64,000 bases of DNA, taken from contig JAYELL010000084.1 in the NCBI GenBank assembly GCA_034717495.1, forward strand, positions 2,761 through 66,760, given 5' to 3'. Shown piece by piece: positions 28,667 through 38,511 of the stretch. The notes beneath the pieces were generated by a model. It did not search any database and was not told the DNA's origin. It saw only the letters and a list, made by a program, of their open reading frames with translations. Position numbers and translations under genes: made by a program. Positions within the stretch are counted from its first letter, which is position 1. The number at the start of each line of letters is the position of its first letter. This DNA is from Chloroflexota bacterium. Lineage in GTDB: Bacteria > Chloroflexota > Anaerolineae > JAAEKA01.

Positions 28667-28695
28667 TTGAAAGCTTGGCCGGTCTGAAGTAAAAT
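28667..28695 (+). promoter_or_regulatory. Promoter of the class II aldolase gene
   Basis: TTGAAA at 28667-28672 and TAAAAT at 28690-28695 are spaced by 17 bp. The predicted start near 28702 gives a leader of about 57 bases to the ATG at 28759. Confidence 0.6.
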
Positions 28696-28758
28696 GGGTG
28701 ATACCTGGTCGCCATTGGCCTCCCTGTGGCGCCCTTTGCAACAAATGTAAGGAGAGAC

Positions 28759-29400
28759 ATGCTCGATCAACTCAAAGAAGAACTGTATCAATTGCACCTT
28801 GAACTTCCCAAAAACGACCTGGTGAAGTGGACTGGTGGCAATGTCAGCGCCCGGGACCCGGAGTCTGGTTTCGTGGTGATCAAGCCCAGCGGTATCCGAT
28901 ACGAACACTTGCAGCCGCAAGATCACGTTGTCCTTGACCTGGAGGGTGATGTGATCGAAGGCAGGCTGAAACCTTCTTCCGACACGGCGAGCCATCTGTA
29001 TATCTATCGCCACCGTCCAGACGTCAACGGGGTGGTTCACACCCACTCCCCCTACGCTACCGCTTTCGCCGCTGTAGGCAAACCGATCCCATGTTGCCTG
29101 ACTGCCATTGCCGACGAGTTTGGCGGGCCGATTCCCTGTGCTGGATTTGCCTTGATCGGTAGTGAGGATATCGGCAGGCAGGTTCTCGACAACATTGGCA
29201 CATCCCAGGCTGTTTTATTGCAGCAACATGGTGTCTTCACTATCGGAAAAACTGCTGAATCAGCGGTCAAAGCTGCTGTGATGACCGAAGATGTTGCCAA
29301 AGCAGTCTGGTTGGCCATGCAATTGGGTCAGGTCAGAGAAATAGCGCCTAAGGATGTCGCCAGGCTGCACGACCGTTACACCAATGTCTACGGACAGTAG
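28759..29400 (+). CDS. Class II aldolase/adducin-family protein
   Basis: The 213-residue protein has the class II aldolase fold signatures: GGNVSARDPESG near the N-terminus, KPSG, then VVHTHSPYATAFA with the zinc-binding His pair and a later His in LLQQHGVF. This matches L-fuculose-1-phosphate aldolase, rhamnulose-1-phosphate aldolase and L-ribulose-5-phosphate 4-epimerase; RPDVNGVVHTHS resembles the epimerase branch, but a call is not safe. AAGGAG five to six bases upstream selects this ATG; the GTG at 28726 would be too long. No sugar kinase or isomerase lies beside it. Confidence 0.85.
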   Translation: MLDQLKEELYQLHLELPKNDLVKWTGGNVSARDPESGFVVIKPSGIRYEHLQPQDHVVLDLEGDVIEGRLKPSSDTASHLYIYRHRPDVNGVVHTHSPYATAFAAVGKPIPCCLTAIADEFGGPIPCAGFALIGSEDIGRQVLDNIGTSQAVLLQQHGVFTIGKTAESAVKAAVMTEDVAKAVWLAMQLGQVREIAPKDVARLHDRYTNVYGQ

Positions 29401-29738
29401 CCTATGGCGACACGGAAACCATCAAAGCATCAGTTTTGATCGTCAACACATCGAAGATTCTTCTGCAGCACCTGTTCAAAACCCTTGTCGTGGGCGAGGT
29501 CTTTCCAGATTGACCTGGCGCGTGGCACCTGTTTCAGATTGTGCACCGATCAATGATTTTCGAATACTCCAAATCGCACAGTCTATGGTATAATATGGCC
29601 TATAGGCGCTTGGGCCCCGGGTGCTCAAGCTAGATGTCGGTTATAACCCGATCGTATCGCGTCCCTCAGTTGCGATCGCCGGGTTGTAGTTTTCCTTTTT
29701 CCTACCTTAACTGAATCGAAATTGCACAGGAGGCAGAA
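29401..29738 (+). promoter_or_regulatory. Promoter and structured leader of the coiled-coil operon
   Basis: An extended -10 box, TGGTATAAT, has its hexamer at 29589-29594, with no good -35. The predicted leader is about 140 bases. It contains AACCCGATCG (about 29645) and CGATCGCCGGGTT (about 29674), which can pair with a two-base bulge to form a hairpin. AGGAGG lies six bases before the ATG at 29739. The first 180 bases of the gap show no gene. Confidence 0.5.
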
Positions 29739-30593
29739 ATGGATTCTCAGAGCTGGCTAGCCATGAACTGGCAGCCCCTTCTCATCGGTGGAGTGATCGG
29801 CCTGATCCTGGGTTGGTTGTTCACCTGGCTTTCTTACCGCGGCCGCGTCAGCGACCTGGAGGCCCAGGTGAGTTCGCTCAACAGCAAGCTACGCAACGCT
29901 GAAAAAGACCTTTCCGAAGCCCAGCGCCAGGCCAAGGTCCTTGAAGGCAACGTAAACGACGCAGAAATCACGGCGTCGGAAGCACGGGCCGAGCTCGTGG
30001 CCACCCAGAGAGACATGCAATCGTTGACGGTAGAACATGAAGAGGTCCAGGCAGAAGCCGCGAACCTGAGGTCCCAGTACAGCGAGTTGCAGGACAACTC
30101 TGTTCTGCTTATTTCCCAGCAGGACGCGATGGAAGGGGAACGATCGACGATCGACGATCAGATAGCAGAAACGCTGGCCGAGACAGAAACCCTCAAGGCC
30201 AATCTGGAGGAAACGTCGGTCGAACTGGCACTATGCAGGGAAGAAAATGTTGTCAGCAAGGAAACCCTGGACAACAAGGAGATTGCTCTCAACGAAGCAT
30301 ACCTGCGTGCCGCCAATCTCCAGCGCGAGGTGATGGAGCAACAACGCCTCCTGGCAAGCACCGAGAGCGAATTGAGAGAACTACGCAGCAACGTATCCGT
30401 CCTGACAAGCCTCAATGCCGATTTGGAGTCCAATCTGGAGAACGCTCGGGGCGAAGTGGCTGGTGAACTGGCACTGCTCACCTCCACCATGTTGCGCATG
30501 AAGGAAGATGAGCTAGCAGACGCCAATGTACGCATCGCCGCCTTGACCAGCGAACTTGAGATGCTAACAGGCAACCCCAGCACCTCGGAGTGA
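29739..30593 (+). CDS. Membrane-anchored coiled-coil protein
   Basis: The 284-residue protein has one N-terminal membrane helix (about 13-32, GGVIGLILGWLFTWLSYRG) followed by an almost uninterrupted coiled coil to the C-terminus, with heptad-rich blocks full of Leu, Glu, Gln and Ala. No catalytic motif is visible. Segment VSVLTSLNADLESNLENA near residue 220 resembles a motif repeated in the next protein. The genes are effectively joined: this stop and the next start are 8 bases apart, so they probably form a pair, with this protein tethering the other at the membrane. It resembles the separately encoded coiled-coil protein at 43584 in layout. Confidence 0.75.
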   Translation: MDSQSWLAMNWQPLLIGGVIGLILGWLFTWLSYRGRVSDLEAQVSSLNSKLRNAEKDLSEAQRQAKVLEGNVNDAEITASEARAELVATQRDMQSLTVEHEEVQAEAANLRSQYSELQDNSVLLISQQDAMEGERSTIDDQIAETLAETETLKANLEETSVELALCREENVVSKETLDNKEIALNEAYLRAANLQREVMEQQRLLASTESELRELRSNVSVLTSLNADLESNLENARGEVAGELALLTSTMLRMKEDELADANVRIAALTSELEMLTGNPSTSE

Positions 30594-30601
30594 GGACAGC
30601 C

Positions 30602-33523
30602 ATGGAAACTCCCCCAGAAATCAAGAACAGCGATCTACGCTCCAAAGCCTCCGACGTCATTGTCGACCGCACGACGATGCGCAAGAGCTTAAGCGTGTTG
30701 ACATCGGTCGGTGCGGACCTTTCGGTCGCCCTGGATAGGTGTAACGAGGAGAACGAGGCGCTACGGGAGCTTGTTTTAGCCTTGCCGCCAGAGATCGTGG
30801 AGGCGGCCAAGGCCGGCACCGACTTTCCTGACTATGCTGCGCTTCGTGCCCAGGTGGAACAGGCCGAGGCTGAACGAGCCGCTATCGAGTTGATGCTGAG
30901 CGAACGGGAACACAAAGTCCACGATCTGGAAATCCAGGCGGCTGATCTCGGCGAAGCCGAAACCAAAGCCGAAACTGAAGCTGAGACGCTATCAGGCCAG
31001 GTCAATCACCTACAGGCTGATCTGGAGGCCGCTGTCTCCGAAAAGAATCAGGTACTGGAACAGCTGGATGCGCGTGAGGCAAAGCTGGTGGAAATCAACA
31101 GCCGGCTCGATAGCCTGAATGAGCAGCTTCGAGAAATCGTGGCCGACGAAACCCTTGAGCCCGAGCAGATCACCGAGGACGATGTCGAGGATACGAGAAG
31201 TGCGGAACCGGTCAGCGATGAAGCAGAGGCACCAGCGGAGCTTGCCGGCGTTACTGTGTTGGCCGCGACTGTGTCGGAGGCCGTTTCCAGATGCCAGGAG
31301 AAGGTAGTTGAACTGGAAAACGCCAGCGCACAGATCGAGGCCACCCAGACAGACGTGGCGACCCTTCAAACCCAATTGGATGCAACACTCTTGGAGAAAG
31401 AGCAGATTCAGCTCCAGCTCGACGAGCGGGAAGCTGAACTGGATGCGTTGAATAGCCAATTTGATAGCTTCGAGCAACAGTTGCGCGCGGTGCTGCCTGA
31501 AGATGCCTTCGTCGTGGAAGATGAAGCTGAGGAGCCAGCAGCGGAAGAAGGTGAGGTTGAAGAGATAATAACGGAAGGTGATGGCGAGGAAATGGACGAG
31601 GTCGAACCGAGTCCGCCATCCAAGACCACAGCTGTGGCTGCTGGCCTTGCCGCCGCCCTGGCTGCCAACCAGAAGAGCATCGACGAACTCGAGGCCGGTC
31701 TGCAGGAAAAGGACGCTGCTGTTGCCGACCTGCAGGCCCAGCTGGACGACCTTCTTTTGGAAAAATCCGCCGTCAAAACCCAGCTCGACGAGCGGGAAGC
31801 TGAACTCGGCGATCTGGATGAGGCCAAACAGCAGATTGCTGACCAGTCGGACCAACTGCAGGCCCTGACTGCCAGAACGGCTGAACTGGAAGGAAATCTC
31901 CAGGAAAAGGAAGCAGGCGAAGTAGACCTGCAGAGTCAGCTGGATAGCGCGCTTTCAGAGAAGGCTCAACTGGAAGCAGAGCTTGACGAGCGAGAAGCTG
32001 AGTTAAACGATCTGGGCAACCAGATCGACAGCTTCCAGGAAGAGCTGCAGGCCATTCTGCCCGAGGATGCTTTCCCTGCCGAGGATGAGGTTGGTGAAGA
32101 GGCCGAAACAGCAGCTCCAAGCAGAACCGCTGTGTTGGCTACGGGCACTACGGCTGCCCTGGCTGCCAATCAAAAGCGTTCCTCTGAGCTGGCCGAGGCC
32201 AGCGCTCAGGTTACCTCCCTGAGCGAACAACTGGACTCTCTGACCATCGAACTGGCCCTTCTCCAGGATAGTATCCAGGAGAAGGATGCAGCTATGGCAG
32301 ACCTTCAGGCCCAGCTGGACGGCTACACTGCTGAAAAGACGGAACTGGAAACCCAGCTGGCCGATCAGAAGGCAGGAGCGGAAGCTGCCCTTCAGGAGAA
32401 GCAGGATGCAATTGCTGAGCTGCAATCCCAACTGGACAGCGCGGTCGAGGAAAAGGCTGAACTTCAGGCCCAACTCGGGGAACAAAGCGCCGAGTTGGAC
32501 AAGTTGAATGCCGAGATCGACAGCCTGGAAGAATCGCTTCAAACGATCATCCCCGAGGACGCGTTGGCTGAGGCCGAGGATTCCGATCTGCCCAAAACGG
32601 TTCTGCTATCTACGGGGATAGCTGCTGCCCTGGCCAGCAACAAGAAGCAGTCGGATGAATTGAACGAAGCGACTACCCAACTCGCTTCCCTTCAGGAACA
32701 GCTTGACGGCCTCACCGCCGAGAAGGTTGGCACAGAGGAAAGCCTGGCGGAATGCACCGGCGATGTGGAACGCTTGACTGCCGAGTTAACCGAGTTTCAA
32801 ACGAAGGCAATAGAATCTGAGCCTTACGAAAGGGCTGCCAGCGTAGCAGCCTCCCTCGCCGATTTGCCACCGGTCAAGACGAGTGCCGCCAGTGCAGCGC
32901 TGGTCGCAGGTTTGGATCCCCTCTTTACGGGCAAACTCCAACAACTGACACTGGTACAGAATATTGGCACTAAACGCCAGCAACTTCTCTACAACGCCGG
33001 CGTCGGTACCTTCTGGGAGCTGGCCCATGTTCCCGACCAGGAATTGGCAGCGATCTTACAGCTAAGTGATACGCAGGCTGAGCAGTTTGACTTTACGGCA
33101 ATCCGCTTCAGCGCCGACCAACTGGCCAGGGAGACGGACACGGTTGGCCATATCTGGGAAGGGCGACGAGTCGATGACTTCGACGCCATTTCCGGTATCG
33201 GCGATAAGTTCGAACAGCGTCTTTACGAAGCTGGTATATGCACCTTTGAACATCTCGCCAATGCAACAGAGGAACAATTGGCCGAGATAGTCCGGGCACC
33301 GAAGATGCAGCATCCTGACTTTGGCGAGTGGATTGCGGAGGCCGCCGTGCTGGCCGAGGCAAGCGAAGTCGATGTCGAGCTGCTGCGAGCCGCAGAGATC
33401 GTCGAAATCGAGATAACAATCGACGATGAAATCGTCTCGGTTGAGGTAGAACCGGTCGCAACGATCATCGAAATCGATGTTGAAGATGATGAAAACTCCG
33501 AGGATGACGACATAAAGTCTTAA
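30602..33523 (+). CDS. Large modular coiled-coil protein with C-terminal helix-hairpin-helix domains
   Basis: I place the start at the ATG at 30602, behind GAGG; a GTG at 30590 overlaps the previous stop. The 973-residue acidic protein has no membrane helix. It is built from repeats: a conserved Ala-rich segment (for example GLAAALAANQKSIDELEAG, GTTAALAANQKRSSELAEA, GIAAALASNKKQSDELNEA), then coiled coil with repeated LDEREAEL, then a hinge (LPEDAF or IPEDAL) and acidic linker. Four or five copies are present. The last 190 residues hold two helix-hairpin-helix units (VQNIGTKRQQLLYNAGV and ISGIGDKFEQRLYEAGI), as in DUF4332-like domains that can bind DNA or protein. A strong terminator follows. 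A scaffold linking membrane and nucleoid is possible but speculative. Confidence 0.78.
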   Translation: METPPEIKNSDLRSKASDVIVDRTTMRKSLSVLTSVGADLSVALDRCNEENEALRELVLALPPEIVEAAKAGTDFPDYAALRAQVEQAEAERAAIELMLSEREHKVHDLEIQAADLGEAETKAETEAETLSGQVNHLQADLEAAVSEKNQVLEQLDAREAKLVEINSRLDSLNEQLREIVADETLEPEQITEDDVEDTRSAEPVSDEAEAPAELAGVTVLAATVSEAVSRCQEKVVELENASAQIEATQTDVATLQTQLDATLLEKEQIQLQLDEREAELDALNSQFDSFEQQLRAVLPEDAFVVEDEAEEPAAEEGEVEEIITEGDGEEMDEVEPSPPSKTTAVAAGLAAALAANQKSIDELEAGLQEKDAAVADLQAQLDDLLLEKSAVKTQLDEREAELGDLDEAKQQIADQSDQLQALTARTAELEGNLQEKEAGEVDLQSQLDSALSEKAQLEAELDEREAELNDLGNQIDSFQEELQAILPEDAFPAEDEVGEEAETAAPSRTAVLATGTTAALAANQKRSSELAEASAQVTSLSEQLDSLTIELALLQDSIQEKDAAMADLQAQLDGYTAEKTELETQLADQKAGAEAALQEKQDAIAELQSQLDSAVEEKAELQAQLGEQSAELDKLNAEIDSLEESLQTIIPEDALAEAEDSDLPKTVLLSTGIAAALASNKKQSDELNEATTQLASLQEQLDGLTAEKVGTEESLAECTGDVERLTAELTEFQTKAIESEPYERAASVAASLADLPPVKTSAASAALVAGLDPLFTGKLQQLTLVQNIGTKRQQLLYNAGVGTFWELAHVPDQELAAILQLSDTQAEQFDFTAIRFSADQLARETDTVGHIWEGRRVDDFDAISGIGDKFEQRLYEAGICTFEHLANATEEQLAEIVRAPKMQHPDFGEWIAEAAVLAEASEVDVELLRAAEIVEIEITIDDEIVSVEVEPVATIIEIDVEDDENSEDDDIKS

Positions 33524-33564
33524 GGGAGCCACATTCGGCACTCGAAGAGGCCCCGCATGAATGG

Positions 33565-33602
33565 ACTCGCACACCGGCAAACTCCGGTGTGCGAGTTTTT
33601 AT
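33565..33602 (+). terminator. Rho-independent terminator of the coiled-coil operon
   Basis: ACTCGCACACCGG (33565-33577) pairs perfectly with CCGGTGTGCGAGT (33584-33596) around a 6-base loop, followed by a run of T to 33602. It is a textbook intrinsic terminator 42 bp after the stop codon. Confidence 0.9.
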
Positions 33603-33640
33603 TTCTGCCATTTCTGAACATGGCGGTAGTGAAAACAAAC

Positions 33641-33690
33641 GCCCCTGAAGTGTCCCGCAGCTCGGGCTACACTCAGGGGCTTCTCTTTTC
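33641..33690. terminator. Bidirectional terminator between convergent genes
   Basis: GCCCCTGAAGTGT (33641-33653) pairs with ACACTCAGGGGC (33669-33680), with one bulged A. T-rich sequence follows on both strands (TTCTCTTTTC on plus; GTTTGTTTTC on minus). It probably ends transcription of the collagen-like gene and backs up the terminator at 33565. Confidence 0.7.
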
Positions 33691-33749
33691 TCCAGGGCAG
33701 ACGGCCTTCCAGCTGCCTGCCCTGTCATAGTTATCTGAACGTTACATAT

Positions 33750-36700
33750 CTATGGGACATCAGCACAGATTGCATAGGCTGTCACAGCCCAACCGTCACA
33801 GTCGCAGCCACAAGCGCCCGCCCGCTGAATGCGAGTGTACCAGGCATCAGCACTTACGTACCAGGACGTATCGGACACAGGATAACTGTCCTGAAGCGTC
33901 AGTAGCCAATCATCGGAGTCGGGGCCATCGATGTTAGCACCGCCGCCGATAAGCAGGTACCCACTGGGACAGACAGCTTCAGCAGTTTTTGTGGGCTCAC
34001 AGTCGACTTCACTCGACTCATGTACAGTGACAATTCCCAGGATACCAGAAATACCCTGGGGACCGGGAGCGCCGGCAGGACCAGACTCACCTTGCGGTCC
34101 AACAGGTCCTGTATGGCCGGTGGCACCCATTGGTCCGGGTTCACCCTGAGGGCCAGTTGCTCCAGGCTTGCCGCTTGGGCCGGGCCAACCCTGGAAGCCC
34201 TGGGGACCAGCTTCACCTTGCGGGCCAGTAGCTCCAGTGGAGCCGGGCTCACCTTGCGGTCCAACAGGTCCAGTATGACCGGTGGCGCCCATGGGACCAA
34301 GCTCACCCTGAGGGCCAACAGGTCCTACGGGACCCTGAGGGCCAGTTGCTCCCCGGGGACCAGCGCAGTCCCAGATATCATGTTCACCGTCGGCATTGAC
34401 ATCTTCATTCTCGTCGCCGACGCCGTCACCATCAAGATCCCAGCAACTCAGGCCAACAGGTCCTTGCGGTCCAGTAGCTCCAGTGGGGCCAGTGTCACCC
34501 TGGGGGCCAACAGGTCCAGTATGGCCGGTGGCGCCCATGGGACCAGGCTCACCCTGCGGGCCAGTAGCTCCAATGGGGCCAGTGTCACCCTGGGGACCAA
34601 CAGGTCCGGTATGGCCGGTGGCGCCCATCTTTCCGGGCTCACCCTGCGGGCCAGTAGCTCCAGTGGGGCCAGTGTCACCCTGGGGACCAACAGGTCCGGT
34701 ATGGCCGGTGGCGCCCATGGGACCAGGCTCACCCTGCGGGCCAGTAGCTCCAATGGGGCCAGTGTCACCCTCAGGACCAACAGGTCCAGTATGACCGGTG
34801 GCGCCCATCGGTCCAGTTTCACCTTGCGAGCCAACAGGTCCGGTATGGCCGGTGGCGCCCATCTTTCCGGGCTCACCCTGCGGGCCAACAGGTCCAACAG
34901 GGCCTACGGGACCCTGCGGGCCAGTTGCTCCCCGGGGACCAGCGCAGTCCCAGATATCATATTCACCGTCGGCGTTGACATCTTCATTCTTGTCGGCGAT
35001 GCCGTCACCATCAAGGTCCCAGCAACTCAAGCCAACAGGTCCTTGCGGTCCGGGAGGTCCGGCAGGTCCAGGCTTACCCTGGGAACCGACAGGCCCAGTA
35101 GCACCCATCGGGCCAGACTCGCCCTGGGAACCGACTTCGCCTTGAGGGCCAAGCGGACCGACGGGACCAGGCCCACCATGCGGGCCAACTTCACCTTGCG
35201 GGCCGGGAGGTCCGGCAGGACCAGGTTCACCCTGGGGACCGACAGGCCCTGTGTGACCCTTAATGCCCATCGGGCCAGGATCACCATGCGGGCCAACTTC
35301 ACCTTGCGGTCCGGGAGGTCCGGCAGGGCCAGGTTCACCCTCAGGACCAACAGGTCCAGCGTGACCGGTGGCACCCGTCTTTCCAGGCTCACCCTCAGGA
35401 CCAACAGGTCCAGTATGGCCGGTGGCGCCTGTCTTTCCGGGCTCACCCTGGAGGCCGGTTTCGCCTTGTTGTCCAGGAGGTCCGACAGGTCCTGTATGAC
35501 CCTTGACGCCCATCGGGCCTGGCTCACCCTGTGGTCCAGGAGGTCCGGCAGGGCCAGGTTCACCCTCGGGACCTACAGGTCCAGTATGGCCGGTGGCGCC
35601 CGTCGGCCCAGGTTCACCCTGAGAACCAACTTCGCCTTGAGGACCATGAGGTCCGGCAGGACCAGCAGGACCCACAGAACCGTGAGCGCCAGTTGCTCCC
35701 ACGGGACCAGCGCAATCCCAGATATCATATTCACCGTCGGCGTTGACATCTTCATTCTTGTCGGCGATGCCATCACCGTTGAGGTCCCAACAACTCAGAC
35801 CAACAGGTCCTTGTGGTCCAGGAGGTCCGGCAGGTCCAGGTTCACCCTGGGGACCGACAGGCCCATTAGCACCGGTAGCACCCATTGGGCCAGACTCGCC
35901 CTGGGGACCAACCTCACCTTTGGGGCCAAGCGGACCGACGGGACCTGGCCCGCCATGTGGGCCTGCTTCACCTTGTGGTCCAGGAGGTCCGGCAGGTCCA
36001 GGTTCACCTTGGGAGCCAACAGGTCCTGTATGACCCTTAACGCCCATCGGGCCAGGCTCACCCTGGGGACCAGACTCGCCCTGCAGGCCAACTTTGCCCT
36101 GTGAACCATTAGCACCGGTGGCACCCATCGGGCCAGGCTCGCCCTGGGAGCCAACTTCACCTTGCGGACCAGGTGGTCCGGCGGGACCGGGTTCGCCCAG
36201 AGGACCAACTTTGCCTTGAGGTCCGGTTTTTCCATGGGGACCGACGGCACCAGGCTCGCCTTGTGGGCCAACTTCGCCCTGTGAACCAGTAGCACCGGTG
36301 GCACCCATCGGGCCAGGCTCACCTTGCGGGCCTACCTCACCTTGTGGGCCGGAAGGACCAGAACAGTCCCAGCTATCGAATTCGCCATCCTCGTTGACAT
36401 CTTCCTCCGGATCGGCGAGACCATTGCCATTGAGATCCCAGCAATTCAAGCCTTCTTCACCTTGTGGACCAGAGGGACCGGCAGGACCAGGCTCGCCCTG
36501 TGAACCAGCAGCACCCATCGGGCCGGGTACGCCCAAGGGACCAACTTCACCCTGCGGGCCGGGAGGTCCGGCAGGACCAGGCTCGCCCTGTGAACCAGCA
36601 GCACCCATCGGGCCGGGTACGCCCAAGGGACCAACTTCACCCTGCGGGCCAGGAGGACCGGCGGGACCAGGCTCGCCCTGCGAACCAACTTTGCCCTGGG

Positions 36701-37874
36701 GTCCGGTTTTTCCATGGGGACCGGCGGGACCAGGCTCGCCCTGGGGACCAACAGCGCCGGTGGCACCCATCGGACCAGACTCGCCCTGTGAACCGGCTTC
36801 ACCCTGGGGTCCGGAAGGACCGGCAGGACCAGGCTCGCCCTGTGGACCAACAGCGCCGGTGGCACCCATCGGGCCAGACTCGCCCTGCGAACCGGCTTCA
36901 CCCTGGGGTCCGGAAGGACCGGCGGGGCCAGGCTCGCCCTGCGAACCGGCTTCACCCTGGGGTCCGGAAGGACCGGCGGGGCCAGGCTCGCCCTGGAGAC
37001 CGGCTTCACCCTCGGGTCCAACAGGACCGGCGGGACCAGGTTCGCCCTGGGGACCAGTAGCGCCGGTGGCACCCATCGGGCCAGGCTCGCCCTGCGAACC
37101 AACTTCGCCCTGGGGACCAACAGGACCGGTCGGACCGGCAGGGCCTGGAGGACAGGTGGTGCACTCTGTAACAGGCTGCTCCTGTGAATATACAGGGCCT
37201 GCCGGGAAGACAGCCATATCCTGCACGTCCGCATTGACCGGGTCAACGAAACGAACGCCATAGGGCATGTAGACCACCTGCTCTGAGTCGGTCAGGTTAG
37301 TGATGACAAGAGTGCCCTTGCCCAGATATTCTGGATCTGAGATATTGAGACAGTCGGTCAACGCGACGGAAATGATACCCGATTCCATTGCTTCTATCAA
37401 CGATGGAATCTCCAGATCGGCATCGGTTGGTGCGACGCCACTGGTCGCATAATCGACAATCTGGCGGGCCAGGCCATCGGGAGCTTCTGGTTCCAGATCG
37501 TCAATCAGAGACCAGACGGCCAGCTGTGGTTCCCAGTAATCATCCTGGGTGAAGCCTTGCCCGACGCTATGGCTGATCGCAACTCGAACCTCATCGGGCA
37601 CGAGTTCAGCCGGTTCGAGTGTCGATCCGGGAAACGGTTTGCCGCGATGCATACAGAGGCCATAAACCGGCACCTCCACGGTCTGCCTGGGCGCCATTGT
37701 TATGATAAGGGGTTCAGCATCTGCCTGAGCCGATACAGCAGCAGGTAACACTGCCATCAGGGAAAAGATCAACGATAAGATCACAAACGCATTTACCAGC
37801 TTACTCCCATAATGAGTAACCGATCTTGATGCGCCAGGAATCGCTATTGGTGATCCCGAAGATTGTCTGTCCAT
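33750..37874 (-). CDS. Secreted collagen-like Gly-X-Y repeat protein with calcium-loop cassettes
   Basis: The 1374-residue protein starts at an ATG preceded by GGGAGAAAGGAA. A signal peptide (hydrophobic about 28-48) ends at VSAQA. An N-terminal globular domain of about 180 residues precedes a [10 protein letters not shown] junction and about 1000 residues of Gly-X-Y repeats, rich in [19 protein letters not shown] and GPAGPPGP. Four near-identical cassettes of about 30 residues interrupt the triple-helical region; each has the form C-W-D-L-(N/D)-G-(N/D)-G...D-W/I-x-D-C and holds two EF-hand-like loops ([13 protein letters not shown] and DVNADGEYD), likely calcium sites framed by two Cys. A Cys-rich C-terminal domain of about 110 residues may drive trimerisation. 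A surface or sheath role is inferred. Repeat number may be affected by assembly. Confidence 0.88.
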   Translation of the reverse strand: MDRQSSGSPIAIPGASRSVTHYGSKLVNAFVILSLIFSLMAVLPAAVSAQADAEPLIITMAPRQTVEVPVYGLCMHRGKPFPGSTLEPAELVPDEVRVAISHSVGQGFTQDDYWEPQLAVWSLIDDLEPEAPDGLARQIVDYATSGVAPTDADLEIPSLIEAMESGIISVALTDCLNISDPEYLGKGTLVITNLTDSEQVVYMPYGVRFVDPVNADVQDMAVFPAGPVYSQEQPVTECTTCPPGPAGPTGPVGPQGEVGSQGEPGPMGATGATGPQGEPGPAGPVGPEGEAGLQGEPGPAGPSGPQGEAGSQGEPGPAGPSGPQGEAGSQGESGPMGATGAVGPQGEPGPAGPSGPQGEAGSQGESGPMGATGAVGPQGEPGPAGPHGKTGPQGKVGSQGEPGPAGPPGPQGEVGPLGVPGPMGAAGSQGEPGPAGPPGPQGEVGPLGVPGPMGAAGSQGEPGPAGPSGPQGEEGLNCWDLNGNGLADPEEDVNEDGEFDSWDCSGPSGPQGEVGPQGEPGPMGATGATGSQGEVGPQGEPGAVGPHGKTGPQGKVGPLGEPGPAGPPGPQGEVGSQGEPGPMGATGANGSQGKVGLQGESGPQGEPGPMGVKGHTGPVGSQGEPGPAGPPGPQGEAGPHGGPGPVGPLGPKGEVGPQGESGPMGATGANGPVGPQGEPGPAGPPGPQGPVGLSCWDLNGDGIADKNEDVNADGEYDIWDCAGPVGATGAHGSVGPAGPAGPHGPQGEVGSQGEPGPTGATGHTGPVGPEGEPGPAGPPGPQGEPGPMGVKGHTGPVGPPGQQGETGLQGEPGKTGATGHTGPVGPEGEPGKTGATGHAGPVGPEGEPGPAGPPGPQGEVGPHGDPGPMGIKGHTGPVGPQGEPGPAGPPGPQGEVGPHGGPGPVGPLGPQGEVGSQGESGPMGATGPVGSQGKPGPAGPPGPQGPVGLSCWDLDGDGIADKNEDVNADGEYDIWDCAGPRGATGPQGPVGPVGPVGPQGEPGKMGATGHTGPVGSQGETGPMGATGHTGPVGPEGDTGPIGATGPQGEPGPMGATGHTGPVGPQGDTGPTGATGPQGEPGKMGATGHTGPVGPQGDTGPIGATGPQGEPGPMGATGHTGPVGPQGDTGPTGATGPQGPVGLSCWDLDGDGVGDENEDVNADGEHDIWDCAGPRGATGPQGPVGPVGPQGELGPMGATGHTGPVGPQGEPGSTGATGPQGEAGPQGFQGWPGPSGKPGATGPQGEPGPMGATGHTGPVGPQGESGPAGAPGPQGISGILGIVTVHESSEVDCEPTKTAEAVCPSGYLLIGGGANIDGPDSDDWLLTLQDSYPVSDTSWYVSADAWYTRIQRAGACGCDCDGWAVTAYAICADVP
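34471..34830 (-). repeat. Four tandem 90-bp units inside the collagen-like gene
   Basis: The word CCAGTAGCTCCA recurs at 34471, 34561, 34651 and 34741, exactly 90 bp apart, followed each time by almost the same 78 bases. One unit encodes 30 residues (ten Gly-X-Y triplets). Differences between copies are single bases or the short stretch ATGGGACC versus ATCTTTCC. Confidence 0.85.
36481..36660 (-). repeat. Exact 90-bp tandem duplication inside the collagen-like gene
   Basis: The block 36481-36570 is repeated at 36571-36660 with the first 80 bases identical and two differences in the last ten. The period is the same as in the repeat block at 34471, so duplication by unequal crossing-over or slippage of a 30-residue unit looks recent. 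Confidence 0.85.
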
Positions 37875-38001
37875 GAGATGATATTCCTTTCTCCCTTACT
37901 GTGTGGAAACGGATGAGTTTCAGGACAACTGCCACGGCAGATGATCTTTCGGTTGTTTCCTAACGAGATCCCAACCAAAACTGACATCGTTTAAACAACC
38001 A

Positions 38002-38046
38002 ATCATAAGAGACCAGAGCTTTGGCGCAGTGCCAAACGAGTTGGCA
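38002..38046 (-). promoter_or_regulatory. Candidate promoter and TTTGGC operator array of the collagen-like gene
   Basis: TTTGGC (38020-38025) and GCCAAA (38031-38036) form an inverted pair with 5-base spacing, and TGCCAA (38030-38035) with TTGGCA (38041-38046) forms a second one with the same spacing. Half-sites thus recur every 10-11 bp, one helical turn. A minus-strand -10-like TATGAT lies at 38007-38002, placing the array across the -35 region, about 130-170 bp upstream of the gene. The regulator is unknown. Confidence 0.45.
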
Positions 38047-38430
38047 TTTCTGCAGATCAGTCTGCAACTTCTACCCCAGGCCCGGTTTCTATCAAATGGT
38101 GGCGACTCCTCTAATGTTTGGGACGAAAAAAGCGGAGATAAGTTTCGGTGAAACGTCCCGGATTGGGAAAAAAGCCCCTTTTTCAACTTTCATTGACCTT
38201 CGTAAGCATCTGTGGAACCGATACTGGGGACGAGGCCAAGAAATTCGATGGTCTTCAACGTCGTCGACAGTGCAGCCGATTGCACACTGACGATCACAAG
38301 TTTACCATAAATTCAGGCGCATGGCAACCCTTTTCTGCCAATACAGAAAAAACGTCGCTCTGGTATGATTTACTCGACTTTGGAGAAGTCTGCTTCCCCT
38401 TTTTTCCACTTCCAACAAACTTCCTGCCGC
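38047..38430. other. Non-coding part of the collagen/M23 intergenic region
   Basis: No supported gene is seen. There is a small perfect hairpin GTTTC-GGT-GAAAC near 38142-38154 and A/T-rich runs, but nothing I can assign. The leader of the collagen-like gene (37875-38001) likewise shows only its ribosome-binding site. Confidence 0.35.
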
Positions 38431-38435
38431 AAAAG

Positions 38436-38470
38436 ACCCTCAATGCCGTTGACATCGAGGGTTTTTCTTT
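38436..38470. terminator. Terminator downstream of the rho-M23 operon
   Basis: ACCCTC (38436-38441) pairs with GAGGGT (38457-38462). On the minus strand the hairpin is followed by CTTTTG, after the M23 stop at 38512; on the plus strand it is followed by TTTTTCTTT, so it can act both ways. Confidence 0.6.
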
Positions 38471-38511
38471 GATTCCGATTCCGACTTCGGTTGATTTGAC
38501 CGCGACACGAC

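Noticed and set aside
34020-36104. Open frame of 694 codons on the plus strand opposite the collagen-like gene
   Set aside because: It is a shadow of the repetitive Gly-X-Y coding strand; its protein is a low-complexity reflection without start signals.
33750-37874. CRISPR array suspected from the dense repeats
   Set aside because: The repeats are in-frame Gly-X-Y codons with no spacer pattern and continue through one long gene.
38110-38170. Possible riboswitch (c-di-GMP type) upstream of the collagen-like gene
   Set aside because: The sequence has a GTTTC-GGT-GAAAC hairpin but no match to a riboswitch core I know.
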